Shown in pieces: positions 27,487 to 37,568 of a stretch of 64,000 nt of DNA (position 1 is its first letter; every line of letters begins with the position of its first letter). The stretch covers positions 87,011 through 151,010 of the forward strand of contig DITC01000056.1 in the NCBI GenBank assembly GCA_002422685.1, read 5' to 3'. This DNA is from Thauera sp. UBA6194. Lineage in GTDB: Bacteria > Pseudomonadota > Gammaproteobacteria > Burkholderiales > Rhodocyclaceae. The translations under genes and the position numbers were made by a program. The notes under the pieces were generated by a model that ran no database searches, was not told the DNA's origin, and was given only the letters and a program-made list of their open reading frames with translations.

Positions 27487-30339
27487 TCAGTTCGGGGACT
27501 GCGGCGTGGCGTCCTGGATGGGACCGAACGCGTTCTCGAGGACTTCCTTCTGCTGCTGGTTGTGCTTGGCGTAGTAGCCGACCGCCGGCGAGGCCGCCGC
27601 GGGACGGCTGACGAGCAGCAGCTTGCGCTTGGTGCCGAGCACGTTGACCAGGTGCTGGCGCGAAGCCAGCCAGTACCACGCACCCTGGTTGCGCGGCTCT
27701 TCCTGGCACCAGACGATTTCCTTGGCGTTCGGGAACTGCTCGATTGCCTTGGCGAACGCATCGACCGGGAACGGATAGAGCTGTTCGATGCGCACGAGCG
27801 CGGTGTCGGTGATCTTGTTCTCGCGACGATGCGCCAGCAGCTCGTAGTAGATCTTGCCCTGGCACAGCACGACACGCTTGACCTTCTTGGCGTCGAGCTT
27901 CTCGACCTCGGGGATCACGGTCTGGAAGCTGCCGTTGGCGAGTTCGTCCATCGACGAGATGGCTTCCTTGTGGCGCAGCAGCGACTTCGGCGTGATGATG
28001 ACCAGCGGCTTGCGCAGCTTGCGCAGCATCTGGCGACGCAGCAGGTGGAAGATCTGCGCCGGCGTGGTCGGCACGCAGATCTGCCAGTTGTGCTCGGCGG
28101 CGTTGTTCATGTAGCGCTCGAGACGCGCCGACGAGTGCTCCGGCCCCTGGCCTTCGTAGCCGTGCGGCAGCATCAGCGTGAGGCCGCACAGGCGACCCCA
28201 CTTGGCCTCACCCGAGCTGATGAACTGGTCGAGCACGACCTGCGCGCCGTTGACGAAGTCACCGAACTGGGCTTCCCAGACCACGAGCTCGTTCGGCTCG
28301 GTGGTGGCGTAGCCGTACTCGAACGCGAGCACGCCCTCTTCGGACAGCACCGAGTCGAAGGACTGGAAGCGCGGCTGGCCATCCTGGATGTGGTCGAGCG
28401 GCTTGTAGATGCCTTCGTCCCACTGCTCGCGCTTCTGGTCGTGCAGCACGGCATGACGGTGGAAGAAGGTGCCGCGACCGACGTCCTCGCCCGACAGACG
28501 CACGCCGAAACCCTGCGCGAGCAGGCTGGCGTAAGCGAGGTTCTCGCCCATGCCCCAGTCGAGCGGCACTTCGCCGCGGCCCATCGCCGCACGATCATCG
28601 ACGATCTTCTTGACGCGCGAGTGCAGGGCGAAGCCTTCTGGCAGCGTAGTCAGGCGCTCCGACAGGCGCTTGAGCTCCTGCACCGGCACCGTGGTGTCGC
28701 ACTCGTCGGTGTAGGGCTTTTTCAGGTACGGCGTCCAGTCGGCCGCGAACTGGCGGTTGTGGCCCGACAGCACCGGGTTGTAGAGCAGCTGCCCCTTGTC
28801 GAGGTGCTCGCGATACTCGGCGATCATCTGATCGGGCTCGTCGGCCTTGAGCGTACCCTCGGCCACGAGGCGCTCGGCGTAGAGCTTGCGCGTGCCCGGA
28901 TGCTTCTGAATGGTGCGGTACATCAGCGGCTGCGTCACCATCGGCTCGTCCTGCTCGTTGTGACCGAGCTTGCGGAAGCAGATGATGTCGACCACGACGT
29001 CCTTCTTGAAGGTCTGGCGGAACTCGACGGCCAGCGCGGTCACGAAGGCCACGGCCTCCGGGTCGTCGCCATTGACGTGGAAGATCGGCGCCTCGACCAT
29101 CTTGAAGATGTCGCTGCAATACAGCGAGGAACGGTAGTCGCGCGGATCGGAGGTGGTGAAGCCGATCTGGTTGTTGATGACGATGTGCACCGTGCCGCCC
29201 GTGCCGTAACCGCGTGTCTGGGAGAAGTTGAGCATCTCCTGGTTCACACCCTGGCCGGCCACGGCCGCGTCGCCGTGGATCAGCACCGGCAGAACCTGCG
29301 ACTTGTCGGTGTCGCCACGACGGCCTTGGCGCGCATACACCGAGCCCTCGACCACCGGGTTGATGATCTCGAGGTGCGAGGGGTTGAAGGCGAGCGTCAG
29401 GTGCATCGGGCCACCCGGGGTCATCACATCGCTCGAGAAGCCCATGTGGTACTTCACGTCACCGGCGGAGAGGTCGGCCGCAGCCTTGCCCTCGAACTCC
29501 GAGAACAGCATCGACGGCGACTTGCCCAGCGTATTGACCAGCACGTTCAAACGACCGCGGTGGGCCATGCCGATCACGGTCTCGGCCACGCCCAGCCCGC
29601 CCGCCACGCGGATGATCTCGTCCATCGCGACGATGGCCGATTCGCCACCCTCGAGCGAGAAGCGCTTCTGGCCGACGTAGCGCGTATGCAGATAGCGCTC
29701 CAGGGTCTCGGCCGCGGTGGTGCGCTCGAGAATGCGCTTTTTCATCTCGACCGAGAACTTCGGCATGCCGCGCACGCTCTCGAGCCGGCTCTGAATCCAG
29801 CGCTTGTGACCGATGTCGGTCATGTACATGTACTCGGCGCCGATCGAACCGCAGTAGGTCTGACGCACGGCCTCGAGGATCTCGCGCAGGGTCGCGCGTT
29901 CGGTGGTGAAGCCGTGGAAGGAGCCGACGTTGAAGTTCTTGGACAGATCGGCTTCGGTGAAGCCGTAATAGGACGGCTCGAGCTCGGCGATCTGCGGACG
30001 CTCGGTGCGCTTGAGCGGATCGAGGTTGGCCCAGCGGTTGCCGAGGAAGCGGTAGGCGTTGATCAGCTGCAGCACGGAGACCTGCTGCTTGTCCTCGCCA
30101 CCGCCCGAGACGATGGTGCGCACCGGCCCGCGCTTGGCCATCTGCTCGAAGGCGGCAATGACCGGGCCGTGCGCGACGTCGCGCGGCGCGGCGCCCGTCT
30201 GCGCCTGCAGCTTGTCGAAATACTCGCGCCACTCCGCGGTGACCGAAGCCGGGTCGGAGAGATAGTTTTCGTATTGTTCTTCGATGAACGGCGCGTTCGA
30301 GCCGAACAAATGCGAAGTCTGTTCGAGTTGCTTCATCAT
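27487..30339 (-). CDS. odhA: 2-oxoglutarate dehydrogenase E1
   Basis: Thiamine-diphosphate-dependent E1 (also sucA) that decarboxylates 2-oxoglutarate and transfers succinyl to the E2 lipoyl group. The 950-residue protein starts with the E2-binding helix region (SHLFGSNAPFIEEQYENYL), contains VIGMAHRGRLNVLVN, the HGDAAVAGQG and G-F-T-T-S-D-P-R-D-Y-R-S blocks, GDDPEAV with the ThDP site, and LMLPHGYEGQGPEHSSARLER. Two ATG codons stand in tandem; 30337-30339 has AGGTGG eight bases upstream and is preferred over the GTG at 30351. It lies 160 bases after gltA. Confidence 0.96.
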   Translation of the reverse strand: MMKQLEQTSHLFGSNAPFIEEQYENYLSDPASVTAEWREYFDKLQAQTGAAPRDVAHGPVIAAFEQMAKRGPVRTIVSGGGEDKQQVSVLQLINAYRFLGNRWANLDPLKRTERPQIAELEPSYYGFTEADLSKNFNVGSFHGFTTERATLREILEAVRQTYCGSIGAEYMYMTDIGHKRWIQSRLESVRGMPKFSVEMKKRILERTTAAETLERYLHTRYVGQKRFSLEGGESAIVAMDEIIRVAGGLGVAETVIGMAHRGRLNVLVNTLGKSPSMLFSEFEGKAAADLSAGDVKYHMGFSSDVMTPGGPMHLTLAFNPSHLEIINPVVEGSVYARQGRRGDTDKSQVLPVLIHGDAAVAGQGVNQEMLNFSQTRGYGTGGTVHIVINNQIGFTTSDPRDYRSSLYCSDIFKMVEAPIFHVNGDDPEAVAFVTALAVEFRQTFKKDVVVDIICFRKLGHNEQDEPMVTQPLMYRTIQKHPGTRKLYAERLVAEGTLKADEPDQMIAEYREHLDKGQLLYNPVLSGHNRQFAADWTPYLKKPYTDECDTTVPVQELKRLSERLTTLPEGFALHSRVKKIVDDRAAMGRGEVPLDWGMGENLAYASLLAQGFGVRLSGEDVGRGTFFHRHAVLHDQKREQWDEGIYKPLDHIQDGQPRFQSFDSVLSEEGVLAFEYGYATTEPNELVVWEAQFGDFVNGAQVVLDQFISSGEAKWGRLCGLTLMLPHGYEGQGPEHSSARLERYMNNAAEHNWQICVPTTPAQIFHLLRRQMLRKLRKPLVIITPKSLLRHKEAISSMDELANGSFQTVIPEVEKLDAKKVKRVVLCQGKIYYELLAHRRENKITDTALVRIEQLYPFPVDAFAKAIEQFPNAKEIVWCQEEPRNQGAWYWLASRQHLVNVLGTKRKLLLVSRPAAASPAVGYYAKHNQQQKEVLENAFGPIQDATPQSPN

Positions 30340-30499
30340 GATGAAAGCCACCTGTTATGTGGTGTTGCCCCCTGGTGCGGGGAGTTCTGCAGCAAAGAAC
30401 GCCCACGCCGCGCCGATGGTAAAACGGGATGGCCGCGCGCACGCGACCACCCCGTGACCGTCAGACCTGGCGGAGTCTCCCTGCCCTCTCCATCGTCTC

Positions 30500-31795
<1,296 letters not shown>

Positions 31796-31857
31796 AGATC
31801 GTCCCTTCTACTTGCCGGTTTAACTGCTTGTAGTCGTATCGGACCGGTACCGCTGCG

Positions 31858-32094
31858 TCACCCCTGACGCAGCAGCCCGATCATCTCCTTCCAGCGGTCG
31901 TTCTCGCATGCCTTGCTGCCATTGACCCACGCCCAGATGTCGTAGTCGTCGCAGCCCAGCAGTTCGTCCAGATCCGCCACCTGATCGTCGCTGAGACGAT
32001 CGAAATGCTTTTCGAGAAAGCGCGTGAACACCAGGTCGAGTTCGAGCAAGGCTCGACGACACTGCCAGCGCACGCGCCCCCTGTTGATGCTCAT
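31858..32094 (-). CDS. sdhE: Succinate dehydrogenase assembly factor SdhE
   Basis: SdhE (YgfY/CptB family, DUF339) promotes covalent flavinylation of SdhA. The 78-residue protein has the family arrangement: R-G-R-V-R-W-Q-C-R-R-A-L-L-E-L-D near the N-terminus and later the acidic DLDELLGCDDYDIWAWVNG. The usual R-G-x-x-E motif is represented by the RGRVRWQCRR / LLELD segment. It lies 15 bases after sdhB and 62 bases before gltA, so it belongs to the sdh operon, supporting its role. Confidence 0.92.
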   Translation of the reverse strand: MSINRGRVRWQCRRALLELDLVFTRFLEKHFDRLSDDQVADLDELLGCDDYDIWAWVNGSKACENDRWKEMIGLLRQG

Positions 32095-32109
32095 GCCGCG
32101 CGCCCGCGC

Positions 32110-32820
32110 TTAGATCGCGCGAGCCACCATCATGTCCTTGATCTTGCCAATCGCGCGGGTCGGATTCAGACCCTTCGGACAGACGTCGACGCAGTTCATG
32201 ATGGTATGGCAGCGGAACAGACGGTACGGATCCTCGAGGTTGTCGAGGCGCGCGTTGGTGTCCTGGTCGCGGGTGTCGGCCAGGAAACGGTACGCGGCGA
32301 GCAGGCCAGCCGGACCGACGAACTTGTCCGGGTTCCACCAGAACGACGGGCAGGCCGTGGAGCAGCAGGCGCACAGGATGCACTCGTACAGGCCGTTTAG
32401 CTCTTCGCGTTCTTCGGGCGTCTGCAGACGCTCGCGCTCGGGCGCCGGGTCGTTATTGACCAGGTAGGGCTTGATCGAGTGGTACTGCTTGAAGAACTGC
32501 GTCATGTCCACGATCAGGTCGCGAATCACCGGCAGCCCGGGCAGCGGACGCAGCGTGATCGGCTGTTCGAGGGTATCGACGTCGGTCAGGCAGGCCAGGC
32601 CGTTGCGGCCGTTGATGTTCATCGCGTCCGAGCCGCACACGCCTTCGCGGCAGGAACGGCGGAAGGACATCGAGTCGTCCTTGGCGCGCAGACGAACCAG
32701 CGCGTCGAGCAGCTTCTTGTCGGAAGGCTCGAGCTCGACCGAGATGTCCTGCATGTAGGGCTTCTCGTCCTTGTCCGGATCGTAGCGGTAGATCTTGAAT
32801 TGAACGGTACGCTTGGTCAT
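32110..32820 (-). CDS. sdhB: Succinate dehydrogenase iron-sulfur subunit
   Basis: Electron-transfer subunit of complex II with [2Fe-2S], [4Fe-4S] and [3Fe-4S] clusters. In the 236-residue product the first ligand set is SCREGVCGSDAMNINGRNGLAC, the second ECILCACCSTACPSFWW, and the third MNCVDVCPKGLNP. The start is ATG 32820 (MTKRTVQFKIYRYDPD), 19 bases after sdhA; ORF extension further upstream has no homology. Part of the sdhCDAB operon. Confidence 0.97.
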   Translation of the reverse strand: MTKRTVQFKIYRYDPDKDEKPYMQDISVELEPSDKKLLDALVRLRAKDDSMSFRRSCREGVCGSDAMNINGRNGLACLTDVDTLEQPITLRPLPGLPVIRDLIVDMTQFFKQYHSIKPYLVNNDPAPERERLQTPEEREELNGLYECILCACCSTACPSFWWNPDKFVGPAGLLAAYRFLADTRDQDTNARLDNLEDPYRLFRCHTIMNCVDVCPKGLNPTRAIGKIKDMMVARAI

Positions 32821-32839
32821 GTATGTTTCTCCCGTGCGC

Positions 32840-34633
32840 TCAGTAGGTGCGCGTGGCGAGCGCGATCGGCTCGACATCGTCGGACAGCGGCTTGAGGTTC
32901 ACCGCCTTGTAATCGAGACGATCACCCTCGGAATACCACAGCGTGTGCTTGAGCCAGTTGGCGTCGTCACGGCCGTTGGGGTTCTCGGGCGTGTCGGGCG
33001 CGTCGTCGCGGACGTGCGCGCCACGCGACTCCTTGCGGGCCTCGGCCGACACCATGGTGGCGCGCGCCACTTCGATCAGGTTGTCGAGCTCGAGCGCTTC
33101 CATGCGGGCGACGTTCCAGACCTTGGACTTGTCCTTGATCTCGGTGCGCTTGGCACGCTCGGCGACCTCGCCGATCTTCTGCACGCCTTCCTTGAGCAGG
33201 GCATCGAAGCGGAACACACCGGCATGCTTCTGCATGGTGCGACGCATCTCGAGGCCGACATCGAACACGCTCTCGCCGCTGGTCTGGCCGTCGAGACGGG
33301 CCAGGCGCGCGAGCGAGACGTCGGCGGCATCGGCCGGCAGCGGCTTCAACTTGAGCTGACCGGACTGGAAGTCCTCGACCACGGTCTCACCCGCCGACTT
33401 GCCGAACACCAGCAGGTCGAGCAGCGAGTTGGTACCGAGACGGTTGGCGCCATGCACCGAGGCGCATGCGCACTCGCCCGCGGCGTAGAAGCCGGCGACC
33501 GGGCTGTTCGAGTTGTCGTCCTTGGGCACCACGACCTGACCCTTGTAGTTGGTCGGGATGCCGCCCATCTGGTAGTGGCAGGTGGGCACGACCGGGATCG
33601 GCGCCTTGATCGGATCGACGCCGGCGAACTGGATCGCGATCTCGCGGATGCCGGGCAGACGCTTCATGATCGTGTCGGGCGCAAGGTGCGTGATGTCGAG
33701 CAGCACGTGATCCTTGTCGGGACCGCAGCCGCGACCTTCGTTGATCTCGGTGGTCATCGCGCGCGAGACCACGTCACGCGAGGCGAGGTCCTTGAGGTTG
33801 GGCGCGTAGCGCTCCATGAAGCGCTCGCCGCCCGCGTTGCGCAGGATGCCGCCCTCGCCACGCACACCTTCGGTGATCAACACGCCCGCGCCGGCCACGC
33901 CGGTGGGGTGGAACTGCCAGAACTCCATGTCCTCGAGCGGGATGCCGGCACGCGCGGCCATGCCCACGCCGTCACCGGTGTTGATGAAGGCATTGGTCGA
34001 GGAGTGGTAGATACGGCCGGCACCGCCGGTGGCGAAGATGGTGGCCTTGGCGTGGAAGATCGAGACCTCACCGGTTTCGAGCTCCATCGCGGTCACGCCG
34101 AGCACGTCGCCGTCGGCGTCGCGGATCAGGTCGAGCGCCATCCACTCGACGAAGAACTGCGTGTTCGCACGCACGTTGCGCTGATACAGGGCGTGCAGCA
34201 TGGCGTGGCCGGTACGGTCGGCCGCGGCACAGGAGCGCATGACCGGCGCCTGGCCGTAGTTCATCGAGTGACCACCGAACGGACGCTGGTAGATCTTGCC
34301 GTTGTCGGTACGGTCGAAGGGCATGCCGTAGTGCTCGAGCTCGATGACGACTTCGTTCGCCTTCTTGCACATGAACTCGATGGCATCCTGGTCGCCCAGC
34401 CAGTCCGACCCCTTGACGGTGTCGTACATGTGCCAGTGCCAGTTGTCCTCGGTCGAGTTGCCGAGCGAGGCCGCCACACCACCCTGCGCCGCCACGGTGT
34501 GCGAGCGGGTCGGAAAAACCTTGGTCAGTACGGCGGTCTTGAGACCGGCCTCGGAGAGTTGCAGGGCCGCACGCAGGCCGGCACCGCCGGCGCCCACGAT
34601 GACCGCATCAAAGGTACGCTTCGCGACGTTCAC
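32840..34633 (-). CDS. sdhA: Succinate dehydrogenase flavoprotein subunit
   Basis: Catalytic subunit of complex II, oxidising succinate to fumarate with covalently bound FAD. The 597-residue protein has the dinucleotide-binding VGAGGAGLRAALQ at the N-terminus, the FAD-attachment His in RSHTVAAQGG, the active-site region with TEGVRGEGGILRN, and HGANRLGTNSLLDLLVFG. The start is GTG at 34633 with GGAGG eight bases upstream; no ATG fits the family start. It overlaps nothing but lies two bases after the sdhD stop, in a tightly packed operon. Confidence 0.97.
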   Translation of the reverse strand: MNVAKRTFDAVIVGAGGAGLRAALQLSEAGLKTAVLTKVFPTRSHTVAAQGGVAASLGNSTEDNWHWHMYDTVKGSDWLGDQDAIEFMCKKANEVVIELEHYGMPFDRTDNGKIYQRPFGGHSMNYGQAPVMRSCAAADRTGHAMLHALYQRNVRANTQFFVEWMALDLIRDADGDVLGVTAMELETGEVSIFHAKATIFATGGAGRIYHSSTNAFINTGDGVGMAARAGIPLEDMEFWQFHPTGVAGAGVLITEGVRGEGGILRNAGGERFMERYAPNLKDLASRDVVSRAMTTEINEGRGCGPDKDHVLLDITHLAPDTIMKRLPGIREIAIQFAGVDPIKAPIPVVPTCHYQMGGIPTNYKGQVVVPKDDNSNSPVAGFYAAGECACASVHGANRLGTNSLLDLLVFGKSAGETVVEDFQSGQLKLKPLPADAADVSLARLARLDGQTSGESVFDVGLEMRRTMQKHAGVFRFDALLKEGVQKIGEVAERAKRTEIKDKSKVWNVARMEALELDNLIEVARATMVSAEARKESRGAHVRDDAPDTPENPNGRDDANWLKHTLWYSEGDRLDYKAVNLKPLSDDVEPIALATRTY

Positions 34634-34635
34634 GC

Positions 34636-34986
34636 TTAGAGCCTCCACAGAATCTGGACTGCCCAGCCGGCATAGCCGACGAGCAGGAAGAGGGTGACCA
34701 GGTGCAGCGCGAGGCGCACGCCGGTCGGCTTGATGTAGTCCATCCAGAGGTCGCGGATGCCGATCCAGGCGTGATAGAACAGCGACAGGAAGAACAGGAA
34801 GCTGAGGAACTTGAACAGGCTGTGCGAGAACAGGCCCGACCATTCCTGGTAGTTGAGCTCACGCAGGCTGAATGCGGAGAGCGCGAAGATGATCGTGTAG
34901 ATCGCCATGTATACGGCGGTGGCACGCTGCGCGATCCAGTCCTTCAGACCGTAATGCGCGCCGACGACAAGACGCTGTTTCACCAT
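34636..34986 (-). CDS. sdhD: Succinate dehydrogenase membrane anchor subunit D
   Basis: A 116-residue hydrophobic anchor of complex II with three membrane helices (roughly 25-45, 57-80 and 92-112). The heme b ligand is expected to be the His in LFYHAWIGIRDLWMDYIKP, the conserved SdhD motif; the quinone-site Tyr-Asp pair D-Y is in the same segment. It starts within the last codons of sdhC (seven-base overlap) and ends two bases before sdhA. Confidence 0.94.
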   Translation of the reverse strand: MVKQRLVVGAHYGLKDWIAQRATAVYMAIYTIIFALSAFSLRELNYQEWSGLFSHSLFKFLSFLFFLSLFYHAWIGIRDLWMDYIKPTGVRLALHLVTLFLLVGYAGWAVQILWRL

Positions 34987-35369
34987 AGTGTCACCCCAAT
35001 GATCACGGTGAGCGTGATGCTCACGGCAAGAACGACTTTCGAGGACTTGCGCGCGTCCGCCAGATCGAGACCCTTGTGCAGGTCGAGCATGAGGAAGCGG
35101 ATACCGGCGCAGAAGTGGTGCAGATAGGCCCACAGCAGACCGAACAGCACGAGCTTGATGAACCAGTTGTCGACAACGGCGGCGAAGGTTTCGAAGGTCT
35201 CCGGCGAACCGAGGCTGCGATCGAGCAGGTACAACAGGAACGGCAGCAGCAGGAACAGGCCTGCGCCACTGACCCGGTGAAGGATCGACACGATGCCCGG
35301 CAACGGCAGCTTGATCTGATTCAAGGCCAGGTGCTTTGGCCTTTGTTTGCGCACTATCACTTCTGACAT
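34980..35369 (-). CDS. sdhC: Succinate dehydrogenase cytochrome b556 subunit
   Basis: A 129-residue cytochrome b subunit anchoring complex II, with three membrane helices. The SdhC signature is seen in N-terminal KRPKHLALN-type sequence (QRPKHLALNQIKLPLPGIVSILHRVSGAGL) with the S-I-L-H-R-x-S-G quinone-binding motif. The heme ligand His lies in YLHHFCAGIRFLMLDLHKG. The ATG at 35369 follows GGGGAG by five bases. It is the first gene of sdhCDAB-sdhE; a perfect TATAAT lies about 60 bases upstream. Confidence 0.95.
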   Translation of the reverse strand: MSEVIVRKQRPKHLALNQIKLPLPGIVSILHRVSGAGLFLLLPFLLYLLDRSLGSPETFETFAAVVDNWFIKLVLFGLLWAYLHHFCAGIRFLMLDLHKGLDLADARKSSKVVLAVSITLTVIIGVTLW

Positions 35370-35429
35370 GAAGACTCCCCTCTGCATGTGCGACGAACCA
35401 CCGCCGCGGACTCCGGAAAAAACACCGTA

Positions 35430-35435
35430 ATTATA
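35430..35435 (-). promoter_or_regulatory. Candidate -10 element of the sdh operon
   Basis: TATAAT on the minus strand (in GCTATAATTACGG), about 60 bases upstream of sdhC. The -35 region is poor, which is common for activator-controlled promoters. No copy of the palindrome seen before mdh is present here. Confidence 0.5.
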
Positions 35436-35471
35436 GCGCTGCCGAAAGCCGACGAAGCAGCACCGAACACC

Positions 35472-36200
35472 TCAATTCAATTCATTCAGATAAAAATGTT
35501 CCGCCGTCGAATACAGCCCACGCCGCCACTCCACGGGCTTGTCGCCATAGGTGTAGGTCACCCGCTCGACCGAAAGCAGGGGCGTACCCTCGGCAACCTT
35601 GAGCGCCTCGCTCGCGCCGCGATCGGCGGCAACCGCGCGGATGCGCTCCTGGGCGCGGATCATGCGCACGCCGAAGCGCGTCTCGAACAGGCTGTAAAGC
35701 GAGCCATGCCAGCCCTGAAGGGTCTCGGCCGACAGCCCCTGGAAGACATCGCCCGGCAGGTAGATCTCGTCGATCACCACCGGCTTGTTGGTGAAGCGGA
35801 GAAGGCGGCGCACGATGATGATCGGCGCGCCGGGCTCGATGGCGAGCATGCGCGAAGCCTCCTGCCCCGCCTTGGCGCGCCAGCAGTCGAGCGGAATGCT
35901 CTGTGGCGGCGACAGGTCGCCGTCGAGCGGCACCAGGCGCAGGAAGCGGAACAGCGCGCGCGGGTCGTTGTGCGAGGCGACGAAGGTGCCCTTGCCCTGC
36001 TTGCGCACGAGCAGGTTATCCGCCGCCATCTCGTCGATGGCCTTGCGCACGGTACCTTGCGAGACACTGAAGCGCGCGGCGAGTTCCTGCTCGCTCGGGA
36101 TGGCCTGGCCGGGACGCCACTCGCCCGCCTCAAGCGCCTGAAGAATCAAGGCCTTGATCTGACGGTACAGCGGGCTGAAGGTGGGCGACTCGTGCGACAT
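35472..36200 (-). CDS. GntR-family transcriptional regulator (HutC subfamily, UTRA domain)
   Basis: A 242-residue one-component regulator. The N-terminal winged helix (about 10-78) carries the GntR pattern PSEQELAARFSVSQGTVRKAIDEMAADNLLVRKQGKGTFV. The C-terminal UTRA ligand-binding domain (about 95-235) includes VIDEIYLPGDVF and the final YSTAEHFYLNEL. The gene lies between the sdh operon and divergent mdh, an arrangement seen for TCA-cycle GntR regulators in betaproteobacteria, so control of mdh and perhaps sdh is likely. The effector is unknown, perhaps a dicarboxylate. A perfect 24-bp palindrome 44 bases upstream is the probable operator, also allowing autoregulation. Confidence 0.9.
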   Translation of the reverse strand: MSHESPTFSPLYRQIKALILQALEAGEWRPGQAIPSEQELAARFSVSQGTVRKAIDEMAADNLLVRKQGKGTFVASHNDPRALFRFLRLVPLDGDLSPPQSIPLDCWRAKAGQEASRMLAIEPGAPIIIVRRLLRFTNKPVVIDEIYLPGDVFQGLSAETLQGWHGSLYSLFETRFGVRMIRAQERIRAVAADRGASEALKVAEGTPLLSVERVTYTYGDKPVEWRRGLYSTAEHFYLNELN

Positions 36201-36243
36201 GCGCGCATTTGAGCATAAAAATTCCGGGTCGTCTATCCTTACT

Positions 36244-36267
36244 CTTATGTCTTATATAAGACATAAG
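36244..36267. promoter_or_regulatory. Perfect 24-bp palindrome, probable GntR operator
   Basis: CTTATGTCTTAT (36244-36255) is followed directly by its exact reverse complement ATAAGACATAAG (36256-36267). It is AT-rich in very GC-rich DNA and lies between the divergent gntR and mdh genes, eight bases upstream of the mdh -35 box. GntR-family dimers bind such palindromes, so the adjacent GntR is the natural binder. It is not a terminator: no T tract follows, and it precedes the promoter. Confidence 0.8.
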
Positions 36268-36274
36268 TTGCCAT

Positions 36275-36303
36275 TTGACAGCCTTGCGCCAAGCATTTAG
36301 TAT
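36275..36303 (+). promoter_or_regulatory. Strong sigma70 promoter of mdh
   Basis: TTGACA (36275-36280) and TAGTAT (36298-36303) with the optimal 17-base spacer, about 110 bases before the mdh ATG. The GntR palindrome is immediately upstream, a position compatible with repression by steric hindrance or with activation. Confidence 0.75.
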
Positions 36304-36415
36304 CCCCGCGCCTGTCCGGCAGCCATCACGGCACAGTCACGGGTACCGCCCGGCGCGGTCGCTTCGGGCCCGGTTCCAGTTCATCCAAGACCGTCTACAT
36401 CGAGGGAGTAATCAT

Positions 36416-37405
36416 ATGAGCAAAGCCCCCATGCGCGTTGCTGTCACCGGCGCCGCCGGCCAGATCGGCTATAGCCTGCTGTTCCGCATCGCCAGTGGCG
36501 AAATGCTGGGCAAGGACCAGCCCGTCATCCTGCAACTGCTCGATCTGCCCCAGGCTCAGAAGGCCGTCAAGGGCGTGATGATGGAACTGGAAGACTGCGC
36601 CTTCCCGCTGCTCGCCGGCATGGTCGCCACCGACGACCCCAACGTCGCCTTCAAGGACGCCGACGTCTGCCTGCTGGTCGGTGCCCGTCCGCGCGGCCCC
36701 GGCATGGAGCGTGCCGACCTGCTGACCGCCAACGGTGCCATCTTCACCGTCCAGGGCAAGGCCATCGCCGAGAACGCCAAGGAAGACGTGCGCGTGCTGG
36801 TCGTGGGCAACCCCTGCAACACCAACGCCTACATCGCCCGCGCCGCCGCCATCAAGGTCGGCCGCACCAACCCGAACAACTACCACGGCATGCTGCGCCT
36901 GGACCACAACCGCGCGCTGTCGCAGCTGGCTTCCAAGTCGGGCCGTGAAGTGTCCTCGCTCAAGAAGATGGTGGTGTGGGGCAACCACTCGCCCTCGATG
37001 TACGCCGACTACCGCTTCTGCGAGTCGAACGGCGACAGCGTCAAGGCGCTGATCAACGACCACGCCTGGAACAACGACGTGTTCCTGCCCACCGTCGGCA
37101 AGCGCGGCGCCGCCATCATCGAGGCCCGTGGCCTGTCGTCGGCCGCCTCGGCCGCCAACGCCGCCATCGACCACGTGCATGACTGGGTGCTCGGCTCGAG
37201 CGACTGGGTCACCATGGGCGTGCCCTCCGACGGCTCCTACGGCATCCCCGAAGGCGTCGTGTTCGGCTTCCCCTGCGAGTGCAAGGACGGCCAGTTCAAG
37301 ATCATCCAGGGCCTGGAGATCGACGAGTATTCCCAAGGCAAGATCAACGCCACCCTCAAGGAACTCGAGGAAGAGCGCGCGGCCGTCGCCGACATGCTCA
37401 AGTAA
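36416..37405 (+). CDS. mdh: Malate dehydrogenase
   Basis: Interconverts malate and oxaloacetate with NAD+. The 329-residue enzyme belongs to the MDH group with the N-terminal nucleotide-binding motif [18 protein letters not shown] and the substrate loop [18 protein letters not shown]. Catalytic residues lie in RLDHNRA (Asp) and [11 protein letters not shown] (His). Start ATG 36416 has the ribosome site GAGGGAG at 36402-36408. It is divergent from gntR, has a strong promoter, and is followed by an intrinsic terminator, so it is probably monocistronic with some read-through into the downstream lyase gene. Confidence 0.97.
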   Translation: MSKAPMRVAVTGAAGQIGYSLLFRIASGEMLGKDQPVILQLLDLPQAQKAVKGVMMELEDCAFPLLAGMVATDDPNVAFKDADVCLLVGARPRGPGMERADLLTANGAIFTVQGKAIAENAKEDVRVLVVGNPCNTNAYIARAAAIKVGRTNPNNYHGMLRLDHNRALSQLASKSGREVSSLKKMVVWGNHSPSMYADYRFCESNGDSVKALINDHAWNNDVFLPTVGKRGAAIIEARGLSSAASAANAAIDHVHDWVLGSSDWVTMGVPSDGSYGIPEGVVFGFPCECKDGQFKIIQGLEIDEYSQGKINATLKELEEERAAVADMLK

Positions 37406-37440
37406 CACGCGATCGCGGGCGGCGGATGCCGCCCTCGCGC

Positions 37441-37475
37441 AAGGCCACGGGGTAAAATCCGTGGCCTTTTCTTTT
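37441..37475 (+). terminator. Intrinsic terminator of mdh
   Basis: AAGGCCACGG (37441-37450) pairs perfectly with CCGTGGCCTT (37459-37468), followed by a T-rich tail to 37475. The eight-base loop holds TAAAAT, which could double as a -10 element for the next gene, but no -35 is evident. Confidence 0.88.
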
Positions 37476-37568
37476 GCCCGGCGCCCTCTCCGAGCGCCGC
37501 GGCACTGCCTGATCGCCACGCCGCAGCCACCCCGGCGCACGAGCCGCCGACCCTACGAGGAGCCCGAC

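Noticed and set aside
36244..36267. Palindrome between gntR and mdh as an intrinsic terminator
   Set aside because: It is AT-rich, lacks a T tract, and precedes both gene starts, so it is better read as an operator.
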